From CAG-791 sp002390025 (lineage in GTDB: Bacteria; Bacillota; Clostridia; Lachnospirales; Lachnospiraceae), in contig CAMNLR010000135.1 in assembly GCA_946543465.1 (NCBI GenBank), forward strand, positions 1 through 31,044: a stretch of DNA of 31,044 nt, in the 5' to 3' direction. A program made the translations under genes and the position numbers. Position 1 is the first letter of the stretch. Every line of letters starts with the position of its first letter. The notes beneath the pieces were generated by a model that did not search any database, was not told the DNA's origin, and saw nothing but the letters and a program-made list of their open reading frames with translations. Below, piece after piece: positions 1-7,444 of the stretch.

Positions 1-71
1 GTGTTCCGTTTGAATTTACCTTACCCTGAATATTACACTATTATTTTCTGTTTTCATACCTTAATGTCATT

Positions 72-98
72 GGGACGGTCCTTTTGTTTCTGTTGCCC
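72..98. repeat. degenerate REP-like hairpin unit
   Basis: One diverged copy of the REP-like unit found elsewhere at 2907-2976, 3292-3311 and 6209-6279. It shares GGGACGGTCCTTTTGTTTC, followed by a damaged right arm (TGTTGCCC instead of CGTCCCC). It ends one base before the stop codon (99-101) of the minus-strand lipoprotein gene. Nothing coding is seen upstream in 1-71. Confidence 0.75.
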
Positions 99-1211
99 TT
101 ACATGGCGGAGTCAAGATAGGCATCCTGGATTTCCTGGGCGATATCGGAGTAATGATCCATGAGCTTGCCGGCCCAGTCTTCATATGTACTGTAGGAGTC
201 TCCTCTGGAGTTCATGAGTTCTGCCATTTTCCCGACACCCTCGTTGCATATTTCCGCAAGTTTTCCGACTTTTTCGTTGCATATTTCCGCAAGCTTTTCG
301 ATATCGGAAACGCCGGATGCTTCGGAGTAGTATTCGCTTATCAGACCCGGCACGGCATTTTCCATCTTTTCGGTATAGGTATCAAGGATAGACTGATAGG
401 AATTGCTGCTACCGGCTTTGTTATTTCCGGACCTGTTTGCACTGTTTCCGCTGCTGCCAGTGCTGTTCGCACCATTTCCGCTGCTGCCGGCGGTGTTTGC
501 ACTGCTTACAGGGCTGTTCGCACCGTTGCTGCTGTTATTGGCAATCTCTGTTTTGTGATCCTGTATGTAGGGGCTCTCTTCATGCGACTTCACAAAAAAT
601 AAGGGAATCTCATTTGCTTTTGCTTTTCCGGTTATAGAGTCAAATTCAACGAATTCAAAGGTATTATCGTCCAGGATGTAAATAATGTAGGGCTTTTTCG
701 TTCCGGATTCACTTTCAACGAGCTCATTTTTATCGGCATCATATTGATAGGTCTTGTCTGTTTTCAGGAGAAAACAGTCGTATTTGCCGTCTGTTTCATA
801 AGGTTCATAGGTGCCGCCTTTGGGAAATACGTCCAGGTAGATAAAACGTCCGTCAGAGCCAAAGCTCAGATAGTTAGCGCGGTAGAGGCTTTCGAGATCT
901 TTGTTGTCATGAATATCAACGACTTTGTTCCTGACAAGGACGCCGCTGACTTTCCAAAGTTGTCCGCCCAGAAGGCCATATCCCTCAGCCTTGATCTGAT
1001 CAGACGGATCTGCCTGCGAATCCTGCGCATCCTCTGAAAACGATGTATTTTCGCCGGTGCCTTCTGCTTCATTGTCCGGTGAACCTGCAAGCTGATTGCC
1101 GGAGGAAGCTGTGTTTTGGGCTGTAGTAGTGTTTCCGCATGCCGACAGTAGGAACATGAGTACAGCACAAATAGATAATAGTTGGAATGCCTTCCTTTTC
1201 ATCTTGGTCAT
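99..1211 (-). CDS. lipoprotein of unknown function with Asn/Ser/Gly-rich linker
   Basis: A 370-residue predicted lipoprotein. The N-terminus is basic, followed by a hydrophobic stretch ending in the lipobox LLSAC (Cys25), so it should be acylated and anchored outside the membrane. Residues about 75-215 look like a compact globular domain I do not recognise. Residues about 225-272 are a low-complexity Asn/Ser/Gly linker. The C-terminal part holds two nearly identical KLAEICNE segments 11 residues apart, encoded by an exact 20-bp direct repeat at 241-260 and 274-293. The start at 1211 has GGAG nine bases upstream; a second Met at codon 4 is possible. The neighbouring minus-strand gene upstream is also a lipoprotein, and the two are probably co-transcribed. 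The stop codon touches a degenerate REP unit. No function is assigned. Confidence 0.8.
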   Translation of the reverse strand: MTKMKRKAFQLLSICAVLMFLLSACGNTTTAQNTASSGNQLAGSPDNEAEGTGENTSFSEDAQDSQADPSDQIKAEGYGLLGGQLWKVSGVLVRNKVVDIHDNKDLESLYRANYLSFGSDGRFIYLDVFPKGGTYEPYETDGKYDCFLLKTDKTYQYDADKNELVESESGTKKPYIIYILDDNTFEFVEFDSITGKAKANEIPLFFVKSHEESPYIQDHKTEIANNSSNGANSPVSSANTAGSSGNGANSTGSSGNSANRSGNNKAGSSNSYQSILDTYTEKMENAVPGLISEYYSEASGVSDIEKLAEICNEKVGKLAEICNEGVGKMAELMNSRGDSYSTYEDWAGKLMDHYSDIAQEIQDAYLDSAM

Positions 1212-1227
1212 CTTCCTTTTCTCCTGA

Positions 1228-1280
1228 CTTTCTCAATGAGCCTTTCCCAAAAGCCTTTCCAAAAGCCCTTTCAAAATAAA
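1228..1280. repeat. degenerate ~13-bp tandem repeat, 4 units
   Basis: Units at 1228-1240, 1241-1253, 1254-1265 and 1266-1280 follow the pattern CCTTTCC-AAAAG on the plus strand. They fill the gap between the two minus-strand lipoprotein genes and begin three bases after the stop codon of the upstream gene. Confidence 0.75.
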
Positions 1281-1283
1281 TCC

Positions 1284-2336
1284 TCAGAAATTATATCCGT
1301 TTTCTCCGGGTAAGTGGTCATAAGGAGCACAGATGTTATCGTAGTGCAGAATGGTCACTTTTCCGTCGATTATGTTATAAAACCATTCGTTGCCGTGACG
1401 CATTTCAGTGTCAATGCCGCCGAAGTTGAGTGTATAACTTCCTGTCTCGGGGCCATAGTAGTAATACTCGCCGGGGGCACCACCATAGGCTTCAGAAGCG
1501 CTTTCGGAAATTACTTTACCATCGTTGAAATAGATATTATGCTCATTGGTCGAGTTTCTCCCGAGCAGGTTGCTGGTTTCTCGAAGATTCCAGTATCCCT
1601 GAATCCCTGCATCGATTTCCTCCATGGTGAAATACTTGTTCTTTTCAAGACTGATCGTGTCCCCGTCCAGTGTGTAAGGAATCTCCATCTCAGAGCCGTC
1701 GGCCATGGTGATGAGGATTTTACTGTCATCGACAGTGAAGGCGTAGGTGCTGCTTCCATTGTCATGCTTTCCGTTTCCGTCATAAGAGACCTGGGCGATT
1801 TCAGCTTCCTCATCTGTAAAGCTGATTTTGTTCAGAATCGTATCGGAACCTCCATTAAAAAGCCATGTCTTACCCTTGAGCGCCTGCAGCACTGGTTCAT
1901 ATTGCTGGATCATCAGCTCCTTGTTGGCGGAGCGGATCTTTTCCTGAGAATCTTTAAAATCAGGGATTGCTTCAAAAATAGCAACCGCGCCCTCATAATC
2001 GCCTGCATCAAACAGGGCGGATGCCGAATGATAATCACATTCTGTCACGTAATTGGCGCTTTCTTCATAATCACCCAGTTCTGCAAAGGATTTTTTTGCC
2101 TCCTCGTAATTACCGGCATCAAACAAGGTCCTGGCCGCTTCATATTTGCAGGCCATGACCATGTCCTGACTGTTTTCGTAGTCACCCAGCTCAGTGAACT
2201 TTTCTGCCGCCTCTTCGAACTGCCCGTTCTCATACATGGACATGGCTTTCTTGTAATCTCCGCCTTTCCCGCAGCCCGTTAAAATCGCAGCAGCTGTCAA
2301 CATGATACACAGGGATATGCATATTCTTTTTTTCAT
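1284..2336 (-). CDS. TPR-like repeat lipoprotein
   Basis: A 350-residue predicted lipoprotein. The signal segment ends in ILTGC (Cys22). Residues about 25-150 are three to four helical repeats of the tetratricopeptide/Sel1 kind (for example YENGQFEEAAEKFTELGDYE, then LFDAGNYEEAKKSFAELGDY and SALFDAGDYEGAVAIFEAI), which usually bind protein partners. The remainder is probably a beta-rich domain with no family I recognise. The reading frame stays open to 2429, but the start at 2336 is preferred because GGGAGG lies 9 bases upstream and the signal peptide begins there. It lies upstream of, and probably in an operon with, the second lipoprotein. Function unknown; a cell-surface scaffold is an inference from the repeats. 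Confidence 0.85.
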   Translation of the reverse strand: MKKRICISLCIMLTAAAILTGCGKGGDYKKAMSMYENGQFEEAAEKFTELGDYENSQDMVMACKYEAARTLFDAGNYEEAKKSFAELGDYEESANYVTECDYHSASALFDAGDYEGAVAIFEAIPDFKDSQEKIRSANKELMIQQYEPVLQALKGKTWLFNGGSDTILNKISFTDEEAEIAQVSYDGNGKHDNGSSTYAFTVDDSKILITMADGSEMEIPYTLDGDTISLEKNKYFTMEEIDAGIQGYWNLRETSNLLGRNSTNEHNIYFNDGKVISESASEAYGGAPGEYYYYGPETGSYTLNFGGIDTEMRHGNEWFYNIIDGKVTILHYDNICAPYDHLPGENGYNF

Positions 2337-2721
2337 AAATCGTTTTCCTCCCATGATGAATGATGAAAATGGATCCTGTATGAACATAATATAGACATTC
2401 GGGATCGAATTGGTGGGCTGAGAGCCCACGCCGGGGAGGCTGTAATGGTTGTCTGACTTAATGTCGGCGCTGCAGGAGCAGTGTGCCTGTTATTTATAAT
2501 GGTTATGTAAACAAATAAAGATAACCGCTGTTTATTCCGCCTGTAGGGAAAAGAAAAACCGGCTGACTCTTAACCGAATGAAATCACGGGAATGCGCCGC
2601 TTGTGTTATTCATTCAAGACTCGCTTGCGAGGCTTGCACGATGAAGAATAAAGCTTCAATTACATGAGTTTATCTACGTGAAGGATGGGAGAAAATTACT
2701 TTGAAAGGAGGAAAAACAAAA
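2337..2721. other. divergent intergenic region with hairpins
   Basis: No gene is supported here. A 6-bp hairpin GTGGGC-TGAGA-GCCCAC lies at 2413-2429. A TATAAT hexamer lies at 2495-2500 without a good -35 box. An imperfect hairpin at about 2609-2647 pairs TTCAT/ATGAA, CAAG/CTTG and CTCGC/GCGAG. The region separates the minus-strand TPR lipoprotein gene from the plus-strand small lipoprotein gene and must contain promoters for both, but I cannot place them with confidence. Confidence 0.4.
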
Positions 2722-2901
2722 ATGTTAAAACGAAGATTACAGGCTTTCAGCGCTGCAGCCATGGTCTTGTGTATCGGTCTGAGCGGCTGTGCAGGAAACA
2801 CTTCAGAACCGGCTGCGGCAGCAGAAGAAGAGGCTGAGGAAGTGACATACGATGAGGAAATGACATATGATGAGGAAGTGGCATATGATGAAGCAACATA
2901 A
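2722..2901 (+). CDS. small lipoprotein with acidic YDEE repeats
   Basis: A 59-residue predicted lipoprotein. The signal segment ends in GLSGC (Cys23), followed by an Ala/Glu stretch and three 6-residue acidic repeats of the TYDEEM/V kind, encoded by an 18-bp tandem repeat at 2836-2853, 2854-2871 and 2872-2889. The start at 2722 has AAAGGAGG just upstream; an in-frame TTG at 2701 precedes that site and is not used. The stop TAA at 2899-2901 runs straight into a REP element (AACAAGGGGACGG...). The protein is very short after the lipobox, so the original gene may have been cut by that insertion. Function unknown. Confidence 0.65.
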   Translation: MLKRRLQAFSAAAMVLCIGLSGCAGNTSEPAAAAEEEAEEVTYDEEMTYDEEVAYDEAT

Positions 2902-2976
2902 AACAAGGGGACGGTCCTTTTGTTTCCGTCCCCCTGTTCGAATGAACAAGGGGACAGAAACAAAAGGACCGTCCCC
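2902..2976. repeat. REP-like element, inverted pair of units
   Basis: Two 27-bp units in inverted orientation (2907-2933 and 2950-2976, one mismatch) are separated by a 16-bp spacer that is itself palindromic around GAAT. Each unit is a hairpin: GGGGACGG at one end, CCGTCCCC at the other, 11-base loop. The whole element is therefore a long palindrome. The 5' flank AACAA continues directly from the TAA stop of the small lipoprotein. Such doubled hairpins resemble BIME/REP elements moved by REP-associated Y1 transposases. That family link is an inference, since no transposase is in the window. Confidence 0.9.
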
Positions 2977-3283
2977 TACATGCCTACATGTCATGGTTTT
3001 TAAAATATCCGGATGCCGAAGCATAAAACCTGTAGTACAATACAGACAGCAATATTGGGGAGATGACAATTTCATTATTATGAGGGGCCGGAAACGATCA
3101 TGGATTGGATAGTAAAAAGGATACAGGAAGACGATTATGGCTGTGAGGAGCGCCCTGAAAACCAGGGGGTGACCGTGCTTGTGACACTCACTGACGAGAA
3201 TGGGCAGGAAAGACTGCTGCGGGTTGAGGACGACTGGCTGTATGCAAACGGAATAGACGAAGGAGACCGGTGGCCGGTTGATT

Positions 3284-3311
3284 TAAAACAAGGGGACGGT
3301 CCTTTTGTTTC
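3284..3311. repeat. REP-like element, partial single unit
   Basis: TAAAACAAGGGGACGG continues into CCTTTTGTTTC exactly as in the copy at 2899-2926, then the match stops, so the right hairpin arm is missing. It lies inside the open frame 3100-3399. Confidence 0.8.
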
Positions 3312-3349
3312 TCCAGGAAAAACGTGCACAGGAAAAAAGCATCGGGCAA

Positions 3350-3378
3350 TTTCGAATTTGGAAGAATGCTGTTATAAT
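3350..3378 (+). promoter_or_regulatory. probable promoter of the thioesterase gene
   Basis: A perfect TATAAT at 3373-3378 is preceded, with a 17-bp spacer, by the weak -35 TTTCGA at 3350-3355. Transcription would start near 3385, about 85 bases before the thioesterase start codon. Confidence 0.5.
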
Positions 3379-3469
3379 AGGAACAGGCTGCTCCTGTGAT
3401 CGATCAGAAGCAGACACATAGAGACGTAATAATATTTAAAGAAATAATGATAAAGAAAGGAAAAATGTT

Positions 3470-3841
3470 ATGGAATTAAAAGTCGGGATGAAGAACACGA
3501 TTACCATTCAAGTCACAGCTGAGATGTGTGCGGATCATCTTGATAGTCAGCTTCCGCAGATTGACCTGCCTCATGTCTTCTCCACCCCCAGTATGATTAA
3601 TCTCATGGAGCTTACCTGTGCGGATCTCCTGGCCCGGAATCTGGAGGAAGGGAAAGGCTCTGTCGGCATGGCTGTGGAAGTCAAGCATTTCGCCGCGACA
3701 CCTGAAGGCGGTAAGGTTACCTGTGAAGTTGAGATCGCTGAGATCGATGGCAAGAGGGTCCTCTTCAATGTAGCGGCCTCTGATGAGAAGGGAGCGATCG
3801 GAAAAGGAACTCATAAGAGAGCGATTATCACCAAAAAATAA
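3470..3841 (+). CDS. FlK-like hotdog thioesterase
   Basis: A 123-residue single-domain protein of the hotdog-fold thioesterase group related to fluoroacetyl-CoA thioesterase FlK. It is expected to hydrolyse a short acyl-CoA in the cytoplasm. The FlK catalytic triad Thr42-Glu50-His76 has exact counterparts at Thr39, Glu47 and His73, with the same 8- and 26-residue spacings. They lie in FSTPSMINLMELTC and VEVKHFAATP. The C-terminal half shows the family's beta-strand pattern. The length is close to FlK. The start is supported by AAAGGA eight bases upstream. The gene is alone, with its own promoter at about 3350-3378 and a terminator at 3868-3898. The physiological substrate cannot be read from the sequence; fluoroacetyl-CoA is unlikely, and general acyl-CoA housekeeping is an inference. 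Confidence 0.88.
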   Translation: MELKVGMKNTITIQVTAEMCADHLDSQLPQIDLPHVFSTPSMINLMELTCADLLARNLEEGKGSVGMAVEVKHFAATPEGGKVTCEVEIAEIDGKRVLFNVAASDEKGAIGKGTHKRAIITKK

Positions 3842-3843
3842 TA

Positions 3844-3867
3844 CCGTGTAAATAGCCGTGTAAATAG
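3844..3867. repeat. exact 12-bp tandem duplication after stop codon
   Basis: CCGTGTAAATAG occurs twice in tandem (3844-3855, 3856-3867), filling the gap between the thioesterase stop codon and its terminator hairpin. Confidence 0.9.
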
Positions 3868-3898
3868 CTTCCCATACCGTTAAGGTATGGGAAGTTTT
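3868..3898 (+). terminator. intrinsic terminator after thioesterase gene
   Basis: A perfect 11-bp stem CTTCCCATACC / GGTATGGGAAG with a 5-base loop is followed by TTTT. Confidence 0.85.
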
Positions 3899-3947
3899 GA
3901 TATAAACGTATTTCATCACATTCCCGGGAAGCCTGGAGTCACCCGTA

Positions 3948-4214
3948 TCATCGGGACTTCTCTTTTTTGTCTGTGTAGTGAAGGTCTGAGAGGACCATGG
4001 CAGTCATACTGTCCGGGTCAGACCATAGAGGATCCTGATTGGGAGAGGCTCCATTTTCCATTGATGCTTCGGGAGAGGAGACGGAATCTTTGCTGCCTTT
4101 GCTGCCATCGGCATGGCCGCAGGCGGACAGCAGGCAGAGGCACAGCAGCAGGAGCACTGCGGCCGGGATCAGAATAGAGATGAAAGGATTGGAGCGGATG
4201 TTTCTTTCAGGCAT
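3948..4214 (-). pseudogene. truncated lipoprotein metallophosphoesterase
   Basis: An 88-residue open frame with a basic N-terminus, a long hydrophobic segment ending in LLSAC (Cys32), a Ser-rich linker, and then MTAMVLSDLHYTDKK. VLSDLHYT is the first metal-binding block (D-x-H) of calcineurin-like metallophosphoesterases, and it normally starts a domain of 250 residues or more. Here the frame ends nine residues later, and no continuation with the later GD, GNHE or histidine blocks is seen in any frame downstream on this strand. This is the 5' end of a gene whose catalytic domain has been lost. The chosen start has AGGA eight bases upstream; the frame stays open to a TTG at 4274. The palindromic terminator at 3868-3898 lies just beyond the break. 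Confidence 0.65.
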
Positions 4215-4353
4215 GGGTATTCCTGTCAGGGCGATATTTTCGCGCCAATACTTGCTTTTGAGTTGAGAAAACAACAGAGTAATAGTAACATAAAGCGTGA
4301 AATAAGCGTCATATCTTATAGGATATAGGAGTTTACCCGGCTTACCATATATC

Positions 4354-4383
4354 AGCAGTATGGCTTTTAGCAGTATGGCTTTT
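4354..4383. repeat. exact 15-bp tandem duplication
   Basis: AGCAGTATGGCTTTT occurs twice in tandem (4354-4368, 4369-4383) in the gap upstream of the lipoprotein gene at 4481. Confidence 0.9.
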
Positions 4384-4480
4384 GCTGATGCAGCAGTTCT
4401 GTTTCTGACTGCGATGACTTACAATAACACAAAAACATGGAACACAAGTAAGAAAAAAATGTTGGAGGAAGAAGAATTTG

Positions 4481-5407
4481 ATGAAGAAAAGACTGGCTGT
4501 CCTGTCTGCGATCATGATGTCAGTGATGATCTTTGCAGGCTGTGCCTCAACACCGCTTGCAAAGGATGTCAGTGTGGAAAGCGTTTCTGCAGAGGAAAAG
4601 CAGGATCAGGATGAGAAGAAGGATGAGAAAAGCAAAGACGAAAAGAATACAGATGAGTCAAAACCTGTTGAAACATTGAGTGAGACAACCATCTATGATG
4701 CGAATGGGATCAGCGCTGTGGTGAATGGTATTACCAGTGATTCAGACGGAAAATACGTTGAAGTCACAGTGACCAATAACAGTGAGAAAAATATTACCTG
4801 GAGTGTAGATAATATTATTGTCAACGATATTACTACCACATGTGCAGCTGCTGATGAGATACCGGCCGGAAAGACAGTCACGGTAAAATATCCGCTGAAA
4901 GAAGCTCTCGAAAGGTATGGGATAACAGATATTCATATTCTGCAGCTGATTTCCAAGTGCACTGATCAGGAGACTTCGGAAAAGATAGATGATTGTATTT
5001 CGGAAGAAATGATCACAAATCTTGGGACAGAGTTTGAACTGGCATTGCCGGTCGATGACTGGGATCTGGTTTATGAATCAGACACAATGCAGATCTACTA
5101 TACAGGTCTTATAGAAGAAGGGGATGAATCCGATGACTATAAGACCCGGGCTAATTTTATGCTTTTTAATGATTCTGAATCCAATATTTTGATCACACCT
5201 CAGGAAGTGTCATTTGATGGAGTAAAGGAGGATGGAAATAATAACAGCTTTTATGCGCAGTCCTGCACATATGGCGGCTTTTTCCTGACAAGCAAAGAGG
5301 ATATCGCAGAGAAGAGCGAAGCATCTTTTAAATTGATTATCAAAGACGCAAGTACATCCGTAGAAGATGAGCAGATCGAGATTACTTCGGTCGACTTAAA
5401 GAAATGA
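4481..5407 (+). CDS. lipoprotein of unknown function
   Basis: A 308-residue predicted lipoprotein with the lipobox FAGC (Cys21). Next comes a highly charged Glu/Lys/Asp linker (residues about 38-70), then two probable immunoglobulin-like or beta-sandwich segments. The first is about 75-150 (VVNGITSDSDGKYVEVTVTN and following residues); the second is about 190-305 and contains IYYTGLIEEG and a similar NDSESNILITPQEVSFDG strand. This layout is common in exported solute- or wall-associated lipoproteins of Clostridia, but I recognise no specific family. The start at 4481 is chosen over the adjacent TTG at 4478, with GGAGG 12 bases upstream. It is monocistronic, with a strong terminator at 5461-5490. 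Confidence 0.85.
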   Translation: MKKRLAVLSAIMMSVMIFAGCASTPLAKDVSVESVSAEEKQDQDEKKDEKSKDEKNTDESKPVETLSETTIYDANGISAVVNGITSDSDGKYVEVTVTNNSEKNITWSVDNIIVNDITTTCAAADEIPAGKTVTVKYPLKEALERYGITDIHILQLISKCTDQETSEKIDDCISEEMITNLGTEFELALPVDDWDLVYESDTMQIYYTGLIEEGDESDDYKTRANFMLFNDSESNILITPQEVSFDGVKEDGNNNSFYAQSCTYGGFFLTSKEDIAEKSEASFKLIIKDASTSVEDEQIEITSVDLKK

Positions 5408-5460
5408 CATGCAGAAGAGTGTGTAGAAATACCCTCCGGCAACTGATCAAATGACTTATA

Positions 5461-5490
5461 AGCACCGGCTGGAAACGGCCGGTGCTTTTT
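5461..5490 (+). terminator. intrinsic terminator after lipoprotein gene
   Basis: A 9-bp perfect stem AGCACCGGC / GCCGGTGCT with an 8-base loop is followed by TTTT at 5487-5490. Confidence 0.9.
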
Positions 5491-5495
5491 ATGCC

Positions 5496-5565
5496 TGATC
5501 AAGGCGTGTCTGATCAAGGCCTGTCTAATCAAGGTCTGTCTAATCAAGGTCTGTCTGATCAAGGG
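5496..5565. repeat. 15-bp tandem repeat, 4.7 units
   Basis: Units of the type T(G/A)ATCAAGG(C/T)CTGTC lie at 5496-5510, 5511-5525, 5526-5540 and 5541-5555, with a partial unit to 5565. The third and fourth are identical. The array starts five bases after the terminator. Confidence 0.92.
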
Positions 5566-5763
5566 GGCAGAGCACCCGATTTTTCCGATCGCTTATATTA
5601 TACTGGAAAAAGGCGAAGGTATTCTTTAAGATAAGGTGAGATGCTTTTTTGACGTTTTTTGAGGGCCAGTCATGGTTTAGTGGAATTGCTGTCCATTCTT
5701 CTGCAAAATGGATACAATAGATGGCCGCGATGACTGCATAGTCATATATTGGAGGAAGATGAG

Positions 5764-6204
5764 ATGAATTGTACAGTACTGTATCAAAATGAAAACTATG
5801 AGTTCATTTTAAAAGAGTTAAAAGGTGATGGACAGACCGGCGCGGAGATCACCCGGCGCAGCCTGTTGGATGGGGAAGAAATCGTTCTTTTTTCTTATTG
5901 CTGGTCCGCGCAGCTGACGGTGGAGGTTGAGAAGGGGGAAGTATCCCTCAGAGAGGACGGCATTCTGTGCTGGCAGCTCCACGTCACTGCACATCACGTA
6001 AAGGGAATGGTGCAGGGAGAGTTCACTGAGACAGAATGGTTTGAACTGGAAAAGCCCTTCGGCTCAGCAGAAGAGATGGTATGCAGGACGGTGGACATTG
6101 TGAGGAAAACGCGGTTCGCCATTGCTGAGCGCCACCTGAAGCATCTCCCCCACCAGACATATCCCGCCGTGGACGGACGCCAGGGCCCTTACGGGCACCC
6201 GTAA
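5764..6204 (+). CDS. hypothetical protein
   Basis: A 146-residue cytoplasmic-looking protein with no signal peptide or membrane segment. The sequence alternates beta strands (CTVLYQNENYEFILKELKG, EIVLFSYCWSAQLTVEVEKG, ILCWQLHVTAHHVKG) and ends in a helix around residues 105-130. I do not recognise the family. The start at 5764 has GGAGG eight bases upstream; an earlier in-frame ATG at 5749 precedes that site. A possible -10 TACAAT is at 5713-5718. The last residues (GRQGPYGHP) are Gly/Pro-rich and the stop codon runs directly into a REP element. The C-terminus may therefore have been altered by the insertion. Confidence 0.65.
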   Translation: MNCTVLYQNENYEFILKELKGDGQTGAEITRRSLLDGEEIVLFSYCWSAQLTVEVEKGEVSLREDGILCWQLHVTAHHVKGMVQGEFTETEWFELEKPFGSAEEMVCRTVDIVRKTRFAIAERHLKHLPHQTYPAVDGRQGPYGHP

Positions 6205-6208
6205 AACT

Positions 6209-6279
6209 GGGGGACGGTCCTTTTGTTTCCGTCCCCTTGTTTCATTCGAAAGAGGGACGGAAACAAAAAGACCGTCCCC
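6209..6279. repeat. REP-like element, inverted pair of units
   Basis: Two 27-bp units lie in inverted orientation (6210-6236 and 6253-6279, 25 of 27 positions complementary). The 16-bp spacer is close to the reverse complement of the spacer in the copy at 2934-2949, so this element is in the opposite orientation. It is preceded by TAAAAC, in which TAA is the stop codon of the upstream gene. It ends 14 bases before the ribosome-binding site of the asparaginase gene. Confidence 0.9.
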
Positions 6280-6311
6280 ATGTTCACGGAAGAAGGAGAT
6301 ACATATTCATT

Positions 6312-7322
6312 GTGAATAAAAAAGTTTTGATTATCAATACGGGAGGAACGCTGTCTTCGGTAGCGAAGGAACATGGTTTGACTCCGGGTCTTACGACGGA
6401 CTCCATGCTCCGTGAGCTCCATGTGGTGGCAGGAGAAGCGGAACTGATCACACAGGAGTTCTCCTCGCTGGACAGCGCCAATATTTTTCCGGAGGACTGG
6501 GTGCGGCTGGCACGGGTGATCAGTCAGAAGCGGGATGACTATGACGGGATGGTCGTGATCCACGGCACAGATACCCTGGCCTACACTTCATCCATGTTGT
6601 CCTTTATGCTCCAGAATATCCACATTCCGGTCGTGATTACCGGCAGTCAGCTGTCGATTTCCAATCCGGTGGCGGATGCCATGGAAAATCTTCGGTGTGC
6701 CATCTACATGGCACAGAGCGGGTGCCCCGGAGTCTTTGTCGCCTTTAACAGGAAGGTGATGCTGGGATGCAGGGCATCCAAGGTGCGCTCCCTGAGCTTT
6801 GATGCTTTTGACAGCATTAACTGTGATAATGTCGCTGAGATCAGTTCCATCGGGATGAAGATCAATTCCCATACGCTGCCGAAGAGAAACGGTATTTTCC
6901 GGTTGCAGGACCGCTATTGTCCGGATGTGGCTGTGATCAAGCTGTTTCCCGGCATTCACAGGGAAGTGCTCCGCATGTATGCTGAAAATGGCTACAGGGC
7001 ATTTTTCATTGAAGCATTCGGTCTGGGAGGCATGCCTTTTCTGCGTCATGATTTTATCAGCGGGATCAGCAGACTGACAGAACAGGGATGCACGGTCCTC
7101 GTCGGTACACAGTGCCGGTTCGAGGGGAGCAGCCTGGAAGTCTATGAGACCGGCCGGCTGGCACTTGAGGCGGGAGCGCTGCAGGCATATGATATGACGG
7201 CCGAGGCAGCAGTGACCAAGCTGATGTGGGTGCTTGGCCAGACAGAGGACCCTCTGGAGATCAGGGAATATTTCCAACTGAATCTGTGCGGGGAAGTCTC
7301 GATCCCTCAGGGAAACGTCTAG
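6312..7322 (+). CDS. ansA: type I L-asparaginase
   Basis: A 336-residue cytoplasmic asparaginase of the AnsA type, hydrolysing L-asparagine to aspartate and ammonia. The first catalytic block is NTGGTLSS (residues 9-16, nucleophile Thr13). The second is HGTDT at 84-88 (Thr86-Asp87), followed by VVITGSQLSISNPVADAMEN. The usual Lys-containing loop appears as ASKVRSLSFDAFDS. The length fits the family and no signal peptide is present. The start is a GTG at 6312 with AAGGAG 13 bases upstream; the frame stays open to 6237, but that extension is REP sequence. The REP hairpins sit immediately upstream of the ribosome-binding site and could affect readthrough from the gene before. Catabolic use of asparagine is a family-based inference. 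Confidence 0.94.
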   Translation: MNKKVLIINTGGTLSSVAKEHGLTPGLTTDSMLRELHVVAGEAELITQEFSSLDSANIFPEDWVRLARVISQKRDDYDGMVVIHGTDTLAYTSSMLSFMLQNIHIPVVITGSQLSISNPVADAMENLRCAIYMAQSGCPGVFVAFNRKVMLGCRASKVRSLSFDAFDSINCDNVAEISSIGMKINSHTLPKRNGIFRLQDRYCPDVAVIKLFPGIHREVLRMYAENGYRAFFIEAFGLGGMPFLRHDFISGISRLTEQGCTVLVGTQCRFEGSSLEVYETGRLALEAGALQAYDMTAEAAVTKLMWVLGQTEDPLEIREYFQLNLCGEVSIPQGNV

Positions 7323-7444
7323 ACCGGGGGCAGAACAGAGCTGGCTCCAATGTAACTGGAGCATGCGGGCAGGAAAACCATCAAAAGAGAGGATCAGACC
7401 GGATGAAGGAGTTCTTCAGACATAGGATATGACAGCTGACAGAT

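Larger units (their letters stand above)
3100..3399 (+). pseudogene. small unknown protein with REP-derived tail, probably broken
   Basis: The frame is open for 99 codons. The first 62 residues (MDWIVKRIQEDDYGCEERPE to about WPVDL) are charged, well-formed coding sequence with a beta-rich segment around VTVLVTLTDENGQERLLRVE. From residue 63 the frame runs through a REP unit (translated QGDGPFVS) and then through the likely promoter of the next gene (TATAAT at 3373-3378). The last 37 residues are therefore probably not native. A TAA at 3284-3286 at the REP border lies in the +1 frame, so a one-base change could explain the lost stop. The ribosome-binding site is weak (GAGGGG about 12 bases upstream). 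Family unknown. Confidence 0.45.

Noticed and set aside
1314..2282. 322-codon open frame on the plus strand opposite the TPR lipoprotein gene
   Set aside because: Opposite-strand shadow; its hydrophobic sequence is a by-product of the TPR codons.
2413..2429. CTGAGA-containing hairpin, considered as part of a TPP riboswitch
   Set aside because: The other conserved TPP blocks (ACCTGA and the long stem) are absent, and the adjacent genes are lipoproteins.
2803..3075. Minus-strand open frame with CHFLI repeats near the small lipoprotein gene
   Set aside because: It is the reverse reading of the 18-bp acidic repeat and the REP element.
6588..7364. 258-codon minus-strand frame opposite ansA
   Set aside because: Shadow of a clearly conserved enzyme gene.
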